Shown here: one piece after another, positions 1 to 10,629 of the stretch
Numbering within the stretch: the stretch's first letter is position 1
Layout: every line of letters begins with the position of its first letter
Assembly (NCBI GenBank): GCA_036403515.1
Contig: DASWQV010000023.1
Coordinates: forward strand, 1 to 36,124
DNA from: VRUE01 sp036403515
Lineage (GTDB): Bacteria > Actinomycetota > Thermoleophilia > Solirubrobacterales > 70-9
Length of the DNA stretch: 36,124 nt
Reading direction: 5' to 3'
Notes under the pieces: model-generated
Databases searched by the model: none
What the model was told of the DNA's origin: nothing
The model's input: only the letters and a program-made list of their open reading frames with translations
Program-made: the position numbers and the translations under genes

Positions 1-432
1 AATCTCGGCAGGATCTTGGGTGGCGATGCGCTCAACAAGGTGCCCGACCGATGCGCGATCGACGTCGACATCCGCTACCTGCCCGACCAGGATCCAGCCG
101 AGCTGCTGGAGCAGGTCAGGAGCATCCCGACCGCCGAGGTGGAGCAGCTCTTCACGCGCCCGCCCGCGGTCGTCGACCGCGATCTGCCCTACGTGCGCGC
201 CCTCTGCGCGGCCGCCGCCGACAACCATCACGGCGAGCCGACGAGCGTCGGCCGCGACGGCGCCTCCGACGCGGTCTCCTTTCTGCGGGTGGGAGTTCCG
301 GCGGTCGAGTTCGGGCCACTTGGCGAAGGGCACCATGGGCCCGAAGAGTGGGTCTCCGTGGCTTCCCTGCGGGCCTACCAGCAGACCCTCGATGCCTTCC
401 TGCGCTCGCTTCCCGACCGGCTGAGCGCCTGA
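1..432 (+). CDS. M20-family metallopeptidase (DapE/ArgE-like), 3' part only
   Basis: The reading frame is open from the first base, so the gene starts upstream of the window and only about 143 C-terminal residues are seen. The fragment begins in what looks like the M20 dimerisation domain (pattern GGDALNKVPDRCAIDVDIRYLP), and M20 enzymes place a conserved Asn-x-Val/Ile-Pro turn there. Near the C-terminus GRDGASDAVSF and EGHHGPEEWVSV match the end of the catalytic domain. The His in GHHGPEEW is the position of a metal ligand in succinyl-diaminopimelate desuccinylase and acetylornithine deacetylase. The substrate cannot be told from this part. Only 6 bases separate its stop from the LCP gene, so it may be the first visible gene of the glycan operon. 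Confidence 0.8.
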   Translation, partial: NLGRILGGDALNKVPDRCAIDVDIRYLPDQDPAELLEQVRSIPTAEVEQLFTRPPAVVDRDLPYVRALCAAAADNHHGEPTSVGRDGASDAVSFLRVGVPAVEFGPLGEGHHGPEEWVSVASLRAYQQTLDAFLRSLPDRLSA

Positions 433-438
433 GGCGCC

Positions 439-2055
439 GTGGCTGAGACCGGCTTCAGCAAGCCGCCGCCCACCGGCGATCATGAGCCGCCGCCGAAGCC
501 GAAGCGCTATTGGTGGCGATTCACGCTCGGTTCGATGGTGATCGTGGTGGCCGTTGCCGTCGCCACCTCGGCGAGCATCCTGCTCTACATCGACAGCATC
601 GCCACCGCCCTTTCCCATCACAACCACCTCGGCAGGCTGCACCGCTACCTCGCCAAAGTCCACGGCGGTGAGCCCGAGAACATCCTCATCCTTGGTTCCG
701 ACGAACGGGCGAGCGAACAGGAAGAAAAAGGGCGCTCGGACACGACGATCCTGCTGCGCCTCGACCCCGACCGGGAAGCGATCGCGGTGATGTCGATCCC
801 GCGCGACCTCAAGGTGGAAATTCCCGGCTTCGGCACGGAAAAGTTCAACGCCGCCTACACCTACGGCGGGCCGAAGCTGACCCTGCGCGTGGTCAAGGAA
901 CTCACCGGCCTGCCGATCAACCACGTCGTCAACGTCGATTTCCTCGGCTTCGTCCGCGCCGTCGATGCGATCGGCTGCGTCTACACCGACGTTGACCGTC
1001 GCTACTACCACTCGAACGTCGGCGTGCCTGCCTCCGAACAATATTCGGAAATCAACATCCAGCCGGGATACCAGCTGCTCTGTGGAAAACGGGCGCTGGA
1101 GTACGTCCGCTACCGCCATACCGACACCGACATCGTTCGCTCGGCGCGCCAGCAGGACTTTCTAAGCGCCGCCCGCGAGCGGGTGCCGATCTCCAAGCTC
1201 GTGCTCGGCCAGAACGACCTGATCGACATCTTCACCAAGTACACGACCTCGGACATCAGCGACACGGAGACGATGCTGCAGGTGCTGAAGCTCTTCATCG
1301 CTTCGCGCAACGCGGCGGTCAAGGAGATCCATTTCCCGGCCGAACTCGGGCCGAGCTACGTCTACGCGTCCGAAAGCGCGATCCATGAAGCGGTCGACAA
1401 GTTCCTCGGGATCGAAGCCAGCGCCGGCCCCCGGGGCTCGCTCGACGAAGGCCGCAGCAGGCACTCCGGCAACGGCAAGCACGACAGGTCGAAGAAGCAC
1501 TCGAAGCCCGAAGCGCACATTCCCAAGCCCAAGCCGCCCGGCAGCGACGGCCTGGTCTTGGCCCGCGAAGCCGGGGAGCTGGAGGCCAAGCCCGTCGCTC
1601 GCAAGGTCAGCGCGGGCTTTCCGGTCTTCTACCCGACCCGCCTTCCGTCGGGCGCCTTCTACGTCGAAAGCAACCCCTACGAACACATCCAGGATCCACG
1701 CGTCTACCACGTCAGGGACACCGACGACCACCGCCATGGCGCCTACCGGATGGTGGCTGAGGTGCAGCTACCCGACGGCACCCACTACTTTGGCCTGCAG
1801 GGAATTCAGGGCTGGTCGGATCCACCGATTCTCGAAAAACCCAGCCTTACCAAGACAATCAACGGTCGCGACTACGACATCTACGTCGATGGCGACCGCG
1901 TCTCGCTGGTCGCCTGGCACCGCGGCGACAGCAGCTACTGGGTCACCAATGACCTGCTCAACACCTTCAGCAGCGACCAGATGATCGGGATGGCGCGCTC
2001 CGCTAGCGTGATGATCCCCAACGAGAAGCCAAGGAAGGGGAGGGTGAGGCGATGA
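439..2055 (+). CDS. LytR-CpsA-Psr (LCP) family cell-wall glycan ligase
   Basis: LCP proteins transfer lipid-linked glycans onto peptidoglycan on the outer face of the membrane. The 538-residue product has a short Pro/Lys-rich cytosolic start, one membrane segment (about residues 29-51) and an LCP domain (about 81-260). Family landmarks are visible: NILILGSDER with Asp88 and Arg90, SIPRD at 119-123, and YRHTDTD from Tyr225 followed by the RSARQQ helix. These Asp/Arg residues bind metal and pyrophosphate in characterised LCP enzymes. A Lys/Pro linker (about 330-390) leads to a further domain (about 391-530), described separately as a finding. The start is GTG at 439. The gene overlaps the UDP-glucose dehydrogenase gene by ATGA, which ties it to sugar-nucleotide supply. 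The exact glycan is unknown. Confidence 0.92.
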   Translation: MAETGFSKPPPTGDHEPPPKPKRYWWRFTLGSMVIVVAVAVATSASILLYIDSIATALSHHNHLGRLHRYLAKVHGGEPENILILGSDERASEQEEKGRSDTTILLRLDPDREAIAVMSIPRDLKVEIPGFGTEKFNAAYTYGGPKLTLRVVKELTGLPINHVVNVDFLGFVRAVDAIGCVYTDVDRRYYHSNVGVPASEQYSEINIQPGYQLLCGKRALEYVRYRHTDTDIVRSARQQDFLSAARERVPISKLVLGQNDLIDIFTKYTTSDISDTETMLQVLKLFIASRNAAVKEIHFPAELGPSYVYASESAIHEAVDKFLGIEASAGPRGSLDEGRSRHSGNGKHDRSKKHSKPEAHIPKPKPPGSDGLVLAREAGELEAKPVARKVSAGFPVFYPTRLPSGAFYVESNPYEHIQDPRVYHVRDTDDHRHGAYRMVAEVQLPDGTHYFGLQGIQGWSDPPILEKPSLTKTINGRDYDIYVDGDRVSLVAWHRGDSSYWVTNDLLNTFSSDQMIGMARSASVMIPNEKPRKGRVRR

Positions 2056-3365
2056 GCGGGGACAGAGACGCGATCGGCGTGGTCGGCGTGGGATGGGTGG
2101 GGCTGGTCACGGCCGCCTGCTTCGCCGAGGTCGGTTACCGCGTCGTCGCCCGCGACATCGTCGCCGAGAAGGTCGCGGCGCTCTCGCGGGGAGAGATCAC
2201 GATCCACGAGCCGGGGCTCGCTGAGCTGCTGGCGCGCAACGCCGAGCGCCTCACCTTCACCACCGAGATGAGCGAGCTGCTCGACGCCGCCAGCCTGCTC
2301 TTCGTCTGCGTCGACACGCCGCCGACCGTCTCCGGCGACGCTGACCTCTCGCGGGTTCGCTCCGTGGTCGCGGAGCTCAGCGCCGGCGGCGGGCACACGT
2401 TGGTGATGAAGAGCACGGTGCCGGCCGGAACCGGGCACTCGATTCGCCGCGACCTGCCGGGCGTCCCCTACGTCTCCTGCCCAGAGTTCCTCAAGGAGGG
2501 CTCGGCGGTCGAGGACTTCATGCACCCGGACCGGGTGGTGATCGGCGCCGACGCCGGCGACGAGGCTTCCGGCGACGCCGTCGCCCGCCTCTACGAGCCG
2601 CTCGGCGGCGAGATCGTCCGCACCGACGTCGCCAGCGCCGAGATGATCAAGCTCGCCTCAAACGCATTCCTCGCGACCAAGATCTCCTTCGTCAACGAGA
2701 TCGCCAACGTCTGCGAGGAGGTCGGCGCCGACGTCGCCGAAGTCGCCCGCGGCATGGGCCTCGACCAGCGCATCGGCCCATCGTTCCTGCGCCCGGGGAT
2801 AGGGTACGGGGGCTCCTGTTTCCCCAAGGACGTCAGCGCGCTGAAGATGCTGGCCGGCAACAGCGGGTACCACTTCCAGCTGCTCAACGCGGTGATCGAG
2901 GTCAACGAGCTGCAGAAGCGGCGGGTGGTCGGCAAGCTGCAGAAGCATCTCGGCTCGCTGCTGGGCAAGCGTGTGGCCCTGCTCGGCCTCGCCTTCAAGC
3001 CGCACACCGACGACATGCGCGAGGCCTCGAGCCTGGTGCTGGCGGCCCGCCTGGAAGGGGAGGGGGCGGAGGTTGCCGCCTACGATCCGGTGGCCGGCGA
3101 CGTCGCTCGTGGCATGCTCGGCTCGGTCGAGTTCCGCGAGTCCGCGCTCGACGCCCTCGACGGCGCCGATGCGGCGATCCTGGTCACCGAGTGGCCGGAG
3201 TTCGCCGAGCTGGACTGGGCCGCCGCGGCCGAGCGGATGGCGCGGCCGCTGCTGATCGACGGGCGCAACTTCCTCGACCCTGCCCTGCTCAGAAACGCCG
3301 GATTCGAGTACGAGGGCATCGGACGCGTGGTCGATTCGCCCATTCAAGCGGAACCCGCTTCCTAG
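2052..3365 (+). CDS. ugd: UDP-glucose 6-dehydrogenase (UDP-glucose/GDP-mannose dehydrogenase family)
   Basis: This 437-residue enzyme should oxidise UDP-glucose to UDP-glucuronate using two NAD+. It opens with a Rossmann fold, GVVGVGWVGLVTAACF, where the usual GYVGL reads GWVGL. The catalytic cysteine is Cys256 in YGGSCFPKD, the hallmark of the family. The middle domain holds the substrate-binding stretch EMIKLASNAFLATKISFVNE, and the C-terminal domain has GLAFKPHTDDMREASS. Length and domain order are normal. The start ATG lies in ATGA with the LCP stop, suggesting translational coupling. GDP-mannose as substrate is possible from sequence alone, but UDP-glucose is more likely by length and motif. 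UDP-glucuronate would feed an acidic surface polymer. Confidence 0.92.
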   Translation: MSGDRDAIGVVGVGWVGLVTAACFAEVGYRVVARDIVAEKVAALSRGEITIHEPGLAELLARNAERLTFTTEMSELLDAASLLFVCVDTPPTVSGDADLSRVRSVVAELSAGGGHTLVMKSTVPAGTGHSIRRDLPGVPYVSCPEFLKEGSAVEDFMHPDRVVIGADAGDEASGDAVARLYEPLGGEIVRTDVASAEMIKLASNAFLATKISFVNEIANVCEEVGADVAEVARGMGLDQRIGPSFLRPGIGYGGSCFPKDVSALKMLAGNSGYHFQLLNAVIEVNELQKRRVVGKLQKHLGSLLGKRVALLGLAFKPHTDDMREASSLVLAARLEGEGAEVAAYDPVAGDVARGMLGSVEFRESALDALDGADAAILVTEWPEFAELDWAAAAERMARPLLIDGRNFLDPALLRNAGFEYEGIGRVVDSPIQAEPAS

Positions 3366-3459
3366 TGCGCCTGGTCAAGCAGACCAAGGACGCAGGGAGC
3401 GTGGCGTGCTCTGCACGCGAGCGACCGAGGACGCCGGTATGCGCCGGCCAGGAGCGCTA

Positions 3460-4443
3460 GTGCAGGCCATCGTCTTGGTTGGGGGGGAGGGGACGCGGCT
3501 GCGACCGCTGACCGCGACCGTCCCCAAGCCCGCTCTCACGCTGGTCGACCGTCCCTTCCTGGCGTACATGATCGAGTGGTTGGCAGGACACGGCGTGGCC
3601 GAGGTCGTGCTCGCCTGCGGCTTCTTGCCGGACGTGCTGCGTGAGGCGCTGGCCGGCGAGGAGCAGCGCGCAGGCGTCTCGATCCAATACGTGGTCGAGC
3701 CCGAGCGGCGTGGCACCGCCGGCGCGATCCGCTTCGCCGCCGACGAGCTTGGCGAGCGGCTGGACCAGCGTTTCCTCGCCCTCAACGGCGACGTCCTCAC
3801 CGACCTCGATCTGACCGCGTTGCTGCGCGCGCACGCCGAACGCGATGCGCGCGCGACGCTCGGGCTGCACCCGGTCGAGGACTCCTCCGCCTACGGGCTG
3901 GTGCACAGCGACCCCGACGGAGCGGTGCTGCAGTTTCTCGAGAAGACCGGGGAGCCCGTGCCGGGGGAGATCAACGCCGGCATGTACGTGCTCGAGCGCT
4001 CGGTCCTCGACCTGATCCCGGCTGGTGAGGAGGTCTCGATCGAGCGCGACGTCTTCCCGCGGCTCGTCGGCGACGGCCTGCACGGCCTGCGCCTCGACGG
4101 CTACTGGATGGACATCGGCACGCCCGAGCGCTACCTGCAGGCGAGCTGGGACATCCTCGAGCGACGGGTGCAGACGCGGGTGCAGCCGACCGCCCCCGGG
4201 ATGCTGGTCGGCCCCGGCGCCGAGGTCGCGACGGGAGCGACGATCGGGCCGCGCGTCGTGCTCGGCCGGGGCTGCCGAGTCGCCGTGGGAGCCGAGATTC
4301 GCGACTCGGTCGTGCTGGACGGATGCATCGTCGGCGAGGGCGCCACGGTCGGCGGCTCGATCCTCTCCGCCGGGGTCGAGGTGGCCCCCGATGCAGTCCT
4401 CGAGTCCGCCGTTGTCGGCGCCGATGAGAGGGTTCCCGCCTGA
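3460..4443 (+). CDS. Mannose-1-phosphate guanylyltransferase-like nucleotidyltransferase with hexapeptide tail
   Basis: It likely makes GDP-mannose from mannose-1-phosphate and GTP. I chose GTG 3460 because the nucleotidyltransferase signature GGEGTRLRPLT follows at residues 8-18, as in relatives, and GGAG sits 5-6 bases upstream. In-frame ATG 3439 and GTG 3406 would add 7 or 18 unconserved residues. The catalytic domain shows the PKP signature Lys just after, ALNGDVLTDLDL (metal-binding Asp), EVSIERDVFPRL and YWMDIGTPERYL. The last two resemble the mycobacterial enzyme as I remember it. The C-terminal third has left-handed beta-helix hexapeptides (VGPGAEVATGATIGPRVVLG). Its stop overlaps the next start as TGATG. 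Glucose-1-phosphate remains an alternative substrate. Confidence 0.85.
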   Translation: MQAIVLVGGEGTRLRPLTATVPKPALTLVDRPFLAYMIEWLAGHGVAEVVLACGFLPDVLREALAGEEQRAGVSIQYVVEPERRGTAGAIRFAADELGERLDQRFLALNGDVLTDLDLTALLRAHAERDARATLGLHPVEDSSAYGLVHSDPDGAVLQFLEKTGEPVPGEINAGMYVLERSVLDLIPAGEEVSIERDVFPRLVGDGLHGLRLDGYWMDIGTPERYLQASWDILERRVQTRVQPTAPGMLVGPGAEVATGATIGPRVVLGRGCRVAVGAEIRDSVVLDGCIVGEGATVGGSILSAGVEVAPDAVLESAVVGADERVPA

Positions 4444-5420
4444 TGCTGGACGACGTCCTCGCCATTCCGGATCACCTGCGCGACGCGCTCTGGCGGGTCG
4501 AATCGGCGCGACTCGAGCCGGCCGACTCGGCCGGCCTGGCGGTCTGCGGCATGGGTGGCTCGGCGATCGGCGGCGATCTCGCCGCCGCCGCGCTGGGCGC
4601 TCTGCTGACCGGGCCGCTGATCACCGTCCGCGGCTACGAGCTGCCTGCCTGGGCTATGCCGGAGTGGACCGTGCTCTGCTCCAGCTACTCCGGCAACACC
4701 GAGGAGACGCTGGCCTGCTTCGACGCCGCCGAGGCACTCGGCGCCCGCCGCGTCGTCGCCAGCACCGGCGGCGCTCTGGTCGATCGGGCGCGCGACGCCG
4801 GCGTGCCCGTGGTCGGGCTGCCGGGAATCCTGCCGGCGCCGCGCACCGCGGTCGCCTACATGCTGGTCTGTGCCGCCGAGGTCGCTGCTTTGGCCGGCAT
4901 CGCCCCCCGCATCCACACCGAGCTAGACGCAGCAGCGACCTTCCTGGCCGAGCGCTCCAACGAGCTGCAGGCAAGAGCCACAGAGATTGCCGAGCGCCTG
5001 GCGGAGTCGACGCCGGTCGTCGTCGGCGCCGACCTGACCGCCCCGGTCGCCCGCCGCTGGAAGACCCAGATCAACGAGAACGCCAAGTGCCCTGCCTTCT
5101 TCTCGGAGCTGCCCGAGGCGGACCACAATGAGATCTGCGGCTGGGGCAGTGGGGGCTTCTCAGCCGTCCTGCTTGAAGACGCCGACCAGCATCCGCGCGA
5201 GCGACGCCGGTTTGAGCTGACCGCTGAGGTGATTGCTGCCGCGGGGGCGACGGTCGTGCGGCTCGATGCGGAGGGTGCGACTCGCATCGCGCGCCTGCTC
5301 TGGACGACCATGCTGGGCGACCTGCTCTCGCTGGAGCTGGCCGAGGCACGCGGCGTCGACCCGCTGCCGGTCGAGGCGATCGAGGGCTTCAAGGCGGCGC
5401 TGGCGGGTGGTGGCGAATGA
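4443..5420 (+). CDS. Bifunctional phosphoglucose/phosphomannose isomerase family protein
   Basis: Enzymes of this type interconvert fructose-6-phosphate with glucose-6-phosphate and mannose-6-phosphate, which would feed the neighbouring nucleotidyltransferases. The 325-residue product has two SIS folds. The first shows CGMGGSAIGGDL (35-45) and CSSYSGNTEET (79-89), the phosphosugar-binding Ser/Thr loop. The second half carries FFSELPEADHNEICGW, with His228 and Glu230 in the HNE motif specific to the PGI/PMI subfamily. The start ATG overlaps the previous stop by one base. Its end overlaps the next ATG by four bases. No phosphomannomutase gene is seen in this window, so mannose-1-phosphate must be made elsewhere. 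Confidence 0.9.
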   Translation: MLDDVLAIPDHLRDALWRVESARLEPADSAGLAVCGMGGSAIGGDLAAAALGALLTGPLITVRGYELPAWAMPEWTVLCSSYSGNTEETLACFDAAEALGARRVVASTGGALVDRARDAGVPVVGLPGILPAPRTAVAYMLVCAAEVAALAGIAPRIHTELDAAATFLAERSNELQARATEIAERLAESTPVVVGADLTAPVARRWKTQINENAKCPAFFSELPEADHNEICGWGSGGFSAVLLEDADQHPRERRRFELTAEVIAAAGATVVRLDAEGATRIARLLWTTMLGDLLSLELAEARGVDPLPVEAIEGFKAALAGGGE

Positions 5421-6427
5421 GGGCGATGGTCCTCGCGGCGGGGCTCGGGACCCGGTTGCGTCCGATCACGTACGCGATGCCGAAGCCGATGGTGCCGGTG
5501 TTGAACCGGCCGGTGATGGAGCACATCGTGCGCCTCCTCGCCGCTCACGGCTTCAGCGAGGCGATCGTCAACCTGCACTGGTTTCCCGAGACGATCGAGG
5601 GGCACTTCGGCGACGGCTCGGACTTCGGCATCCAGTTGTCCTACAGCCGCGAGGAGCAACTGCTCGGCACCTCGGGCGGCGTTCGCAACGCCGCCGCCTT
5701 CCTCGGCGACAGCTTCCTGGTCATCTCCGGCGACGCCCTCACCGACATCGACCTCGGCGCCATGCGCGCCTTCCACGAATCCCACGACGGGGTCGCCACC
5801 CTTGCCACCAAGAGGGTCGACGACACCAGCCAGTTCGGCGTCGCGATCACCGGCGCTGACGGCCGAATCCAGGGCTTTCAGGAGAAGCCCGAACCCGCCG
5901 AAGCGCTCTCGGACCTGGCCAACTGCGGCATCTACATGTTCCGTTCGGAGATCTTCGGTTTCTTCCCCGAGCCGGGGACGAGCAAGGCAGCCGGAGCAGC
6001 CGACCCGGCCGGTTTCGCCGACTGGGCGATGGACGTCTTTCCGGCGCTGATGGAGAACGACATCCCCTTCTACTCGCACGAGATCGACGCCTACTGGAAC
6101 GACATCGGCAACCTCGACGAGATGCGCCAGGGCAATCTCGACGCGCTGCGCGGCGCGGTGGCGATCGAGTCCGCCGTGCCTCAGGTCGCCGACGGGATCA
6201 GATCGGCGGTCCCACTCGACGGGGTCGAGGTCGAGGGACCGGCGCTGATCGGCGCCAGGGTCGAGCTGGGCGCCGGCGTCCGTATCCAGGGCCCGGCGAT
6301 CGTCGGCGACGGCTGCCGCCTCGGGGATGGGGCATGGGTGCGCGACTCCATCCTCCTCGGCGGCACCGAGCTCGCCCCCGAGGCGATGCTGATCGGCGCC
6401 ATCGCGGGCCGCGTCTCAAAGCCCTGA
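5417..6427 (+). CDS. Second sugar-phosphate nucleotidyltransferase with hexapeptide tail
   Basis: A paralogue of the gene at 3460 with the same architecture: catalytic domain with LAAGLGTRLRPIT (6-18), PKP at 22-24, VISGDALTDIDL, LANCGIYMF and YWNDIGNLDEM, then hexapeptide repeats (about 255-325). It probably activates a sugar-1-phosphate with an NTP. Whether the product is GDP-mannose, dTDP-glucose or UDP-glucose cannot be settled by eye. It differs from the first copy at several substrate-loop positions (LLGTSGGVRNA versus RRGTAGAIRFA), so the two may make different nucleotide sugars. ATGA overlap with the isomerase gene indicates coupling. It is the last tightly packed gene; 56 bases separate it from comF. 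Confidence 0.85.
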   Translation: MRAMVLAAGLGTRLRPITYAMPKPMVPVLNRPVMEHIVRLLAAHGFSEAIVNLHWFPETIEGHFGDGSDFGIQLSYSREEQLLGTSGGVRNAAAFLGDSFLVISGDALTDIDLGAMRAFHESHDGVATLATKRVDDTSQFGVAITGADGRIQGFQEKPEPAEALSDLANCGIYMFRSEIFGFFPEPGTSKAAGAADPAGFADWAMDVFPALMENDIPFYSHEIDAYWNDIGNLDEMRQGNLDALRGAVAIESAVPQVADGIRSAVPLDGVEVEGPALIGARVELGAGVRIQGPAIVGDGCRLGDGAWVRDSILLGGTELAPEAMLIGAIAGRVSKP

Positions 6428-6483
6428 CGCTCCCGTGACATTCCGCGCGCCACGGGCGCGCCGGCGCCCCGCAGGATCAGGGC

Positions 6484-7107
6484 ATGAAGGCTCTACACGC
6501 AGTTTCCGCCGGCCTGCTGCCCGCCCTCTGCGCCGCCTGCGGGCGTTCCTGCCGATCCGGCGCGGTGCTTTGCACCCGCTGCTCTCGCCGTCTCGCCGAG
6601 GCGGAGCCGCTGGGCGGAAGCGGTCCGCTGGGGCTGGACCGCGCCTGGTCCTCGGCGGCGCACGAGGGTGTCGCCCGCGACCTCGTCACCTCGCTGAAGT
6701 TCCGCCAGCTGCTGCCGGTCGCTGAGCTGATCTGCGAGCGGATTGCCTGGCTGGCGCCGGCGGGCCTGCTCAGCGGCTCGATCGTGCCCGTCCCGACCGC
6801 CCGTCTGCGCACGCTTGCCCGTGGCTTCGATCCTGCCGCTGAGATCGCCGCGGCCCTGGCGCAACGGCTCGATGCCCCCTTCAGCCCCTGTCTCCTGCGC
6901 AGCGGCGGCGGTCGCCAGGTCGGCAAGCGCCGCGCCCAGCGCATCGCCCACCCGCCGCAGGTCCGCACGCGCGGCGACGTCCCGCGCAGCGTCCTTCTCA
7001 TCGATGACGTTCTGACCACGGGGGCGACACTCTCCGCCTGCGCCCGTGCACTGCGTGGCGGCGGCGCGGTCCGGGTAGTTGCGGTCACCTTTACGCGACG
7101 CTTGTAA
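6484..7107 (+). CDS. comF: ComF-family phosphoribosyltransferase-like protein
   Basis: ComF proteins support DNA uptake and processing in competent bacteria and are also common in non-competent ones. The N-terminus carries a four-cysteine zinc knuckle, Cys16-x2-Cys19 and Cys30-x2-Cys33. The body has GSIVPVPTARLRTLARGFDPA and ends with the PRPP-binding loop VLLIDDVLTTGATLSAC (about 170-186), so the type I phosphoribosyltransferase fold looks intact. At 207 residues it is close to the family norm. ATG 6484 is preceded by a purine-rich stretch (AGGATCAGGGC). The functional link to the sugar genes upstream is not obvious. A ComEA-like HhH domain is encoded far downstream at 32930, but with cytosolic topology. 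Confidence 0.85.
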   Translation: MKALHAVSAGLLPALCAACGRSCRSGAVLCTRCSRRLAEAEPLGGSGPLGLDRAWSSAAHEGVARDLVTSLKFRQLLPVAELICERIAWLAPAGLLSGSIVPVPTARLRTLARGFDPAAEIAAALAQRLDAPFSPCLLRSGGGRQVGKRRAQRIAHPPQVRTRGDVPRSVLLIDDVLTTGATLSACARALRGGGAVRVVAVTFTRRL

Positions 7108-7118
7108 GGGCGTAGCAT
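7090..7118 (+). promoter_or_regulatory. Putative promoter of hpf
   Basis: TTTACG at 7090-7095 and TAGCAT at 7113-7118 are separated by 17 bases, the optimal spacing. The -10 fits TANNNT; the -35 matches TTGACA at 4 of 6. The predicted start near 7125 would leave a leader of about 23 bases carrying GAGGAGG. The promoter overlaps the end of comF, so hpf may be transcribed on its own. Confidence 0.4.
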
Positions 7119-7147
7119 CGTTCGACCGACACCCGAGGAGGAAAAAT

Positions 7148-7495
7148 ATGCGGATCGAGATACGTGGTCGCAACGTCGAGGTAACGGACGAACTGCGGGG
7201 TCATGTGACAAAGCGATTTCGCCGGGTTGGGAGGCAGGTGTCGGAGCTGGCCACGCTCGACGTCGAGATCTACGAGGAGCGCAATCCCTCAATCGAGGAT
7301 CACTGCGTCGCCGAGGCGACGCTGCGGCTGAAGGGCGTCACCCTGCGGGCGCGCGAGGCCTCGCCGGAGATGGTCCACACGATCCACGCCCTCGCAGAGG
7401 ACATCCGCCGCCAGGTCAAGAAGCACCGCGAGCTGCGCCGCAAGCGCACCCAAACGCGCCGCGCTGTCGGCCGCATGCGCGGACGCACCGCCTAG
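7148..7495 (+). CDS. hpf: Ribosome hibernation promoting factor, short form (HPF/RaiA family)
   Basis: HPF binds the decoding region of idle 30S subunits and protects ribosomes in stasis. ATG 7148 is chosen because GAGGAGG lies 6 bases upstream (7135-7141); an in-frame extension back to 7079 has no such support. The 115-residue product has the beta-alpha-beta-beta-beta-alpha RaiA fold: MRIEIRGRNVEVTDELRGHV, TLDVEIYEERNPSIEDHCVAEATLRLKG in two strands, then MVHTIHALAEDIRRQVKKHREL. It ends in a very basic tail (RRKRTQTRRAVGRMRGR). It lacks the second dimerising domain of long HPF, which would make it about 180-230 residues. The stop codon is clean with no downstream remnant in frame. Confidence 0.88.
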   Translation: MRIEIRGRNVEVTDELRGHVTKRFRRVGRQVSELATLDVEIYEERNPSIEDHCVAEATLRLKGVTLRAREASPEMVHTIHALAEDIRRQVKKHRELRRKRTQTRRAVGRMRGRTA

Positions 7496-7538
7496 CGCTT
7501 TCGGCCCGTCCTACGAGCTAAAACCCGAGCGCTTCCTC

Positions 7539-7620
7539 TGCGGGTGGCGCGGGGGGAGGGGGGTCGAGGACGGACCGTGGCCCGCCCGCAGGCCCCCCTC
7601 CCCCCGCGACAGGACCCGCA
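7539..7620. repeat. Long GC-rich inverted repeat between hpf and secA
   Basis: Perfect 16-base arms at 7548-7563 and 7593-7608 (each a G6-A-G6 tract or its complement with a CGC edge) enclose a 29-base loop. A second flanking pair, 7539-7545 with 7614-7620, extends the stem after small internal gaps. No T-run follows. It could terminate hpf transcription in either direction. The G-tracts could also form a quadruplex. Confidence 0.75.
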
Positions 7621-7642
7621 GCCGGAAACGCCGACACACCGC

Positions 7643-7648
7643 TACCCT
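7643..7648 (+). promoter_or_regulatory. -10-like hexamer TACCCT of a probable leaderless secA promoter
   Basis: TACCCT fits TANNNT and ends 7 bases before ATG 7656, so the expected transcription start falls on or beside the start codon. No Shine-Dalgarno precedes this ATG. No convincing -35 box is seen. Confidence 0.5.
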
Positions 7649-7655
7649 TGATGCC

Positions 7656-10497
<2,842 letters not shown>

Positions 10498-10499
<2 letters not shown>

Positions 10500-10613
10500 G
10501 GGCGGTCCCGGCAGGGGTTCCGCTTAACTTTTTGGATCGAGACGTAGCTGCTGGCGCCGCAAGGTGGACGCCCAAAAAGTACAAGACGCTCCACCCCTGC
10601 CGGGACCGCCCTC
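10498..10613. repeat. Long inverted repeat directly behind secA
   Basis: Perfect 21-base arms at 10498-10518 and 10593-10613 enclose 74 bases. Inside them a second perfect 9-base pair, ACTTTTTGG at 10527-10535 with CCAAAAAGT at 10572-10580, forms a nested stem. The left arm begins inside the secA stop codon. The T5 and A5 runs are within the structure, not after it, so a classic terminator is not certain. Confidence 0.8.
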
Positions 10614-10629
10614 GGTGGCTAGGGGCTTG

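Noticed and set aside
10564..10629. ATG 10564 as the start of the SnoaL-like gene
   Set aside because: It lies in the loop of the inverted repeat and adds a Pro-rich leader outside the fold; GTG 10630 has AGGGG upstream.
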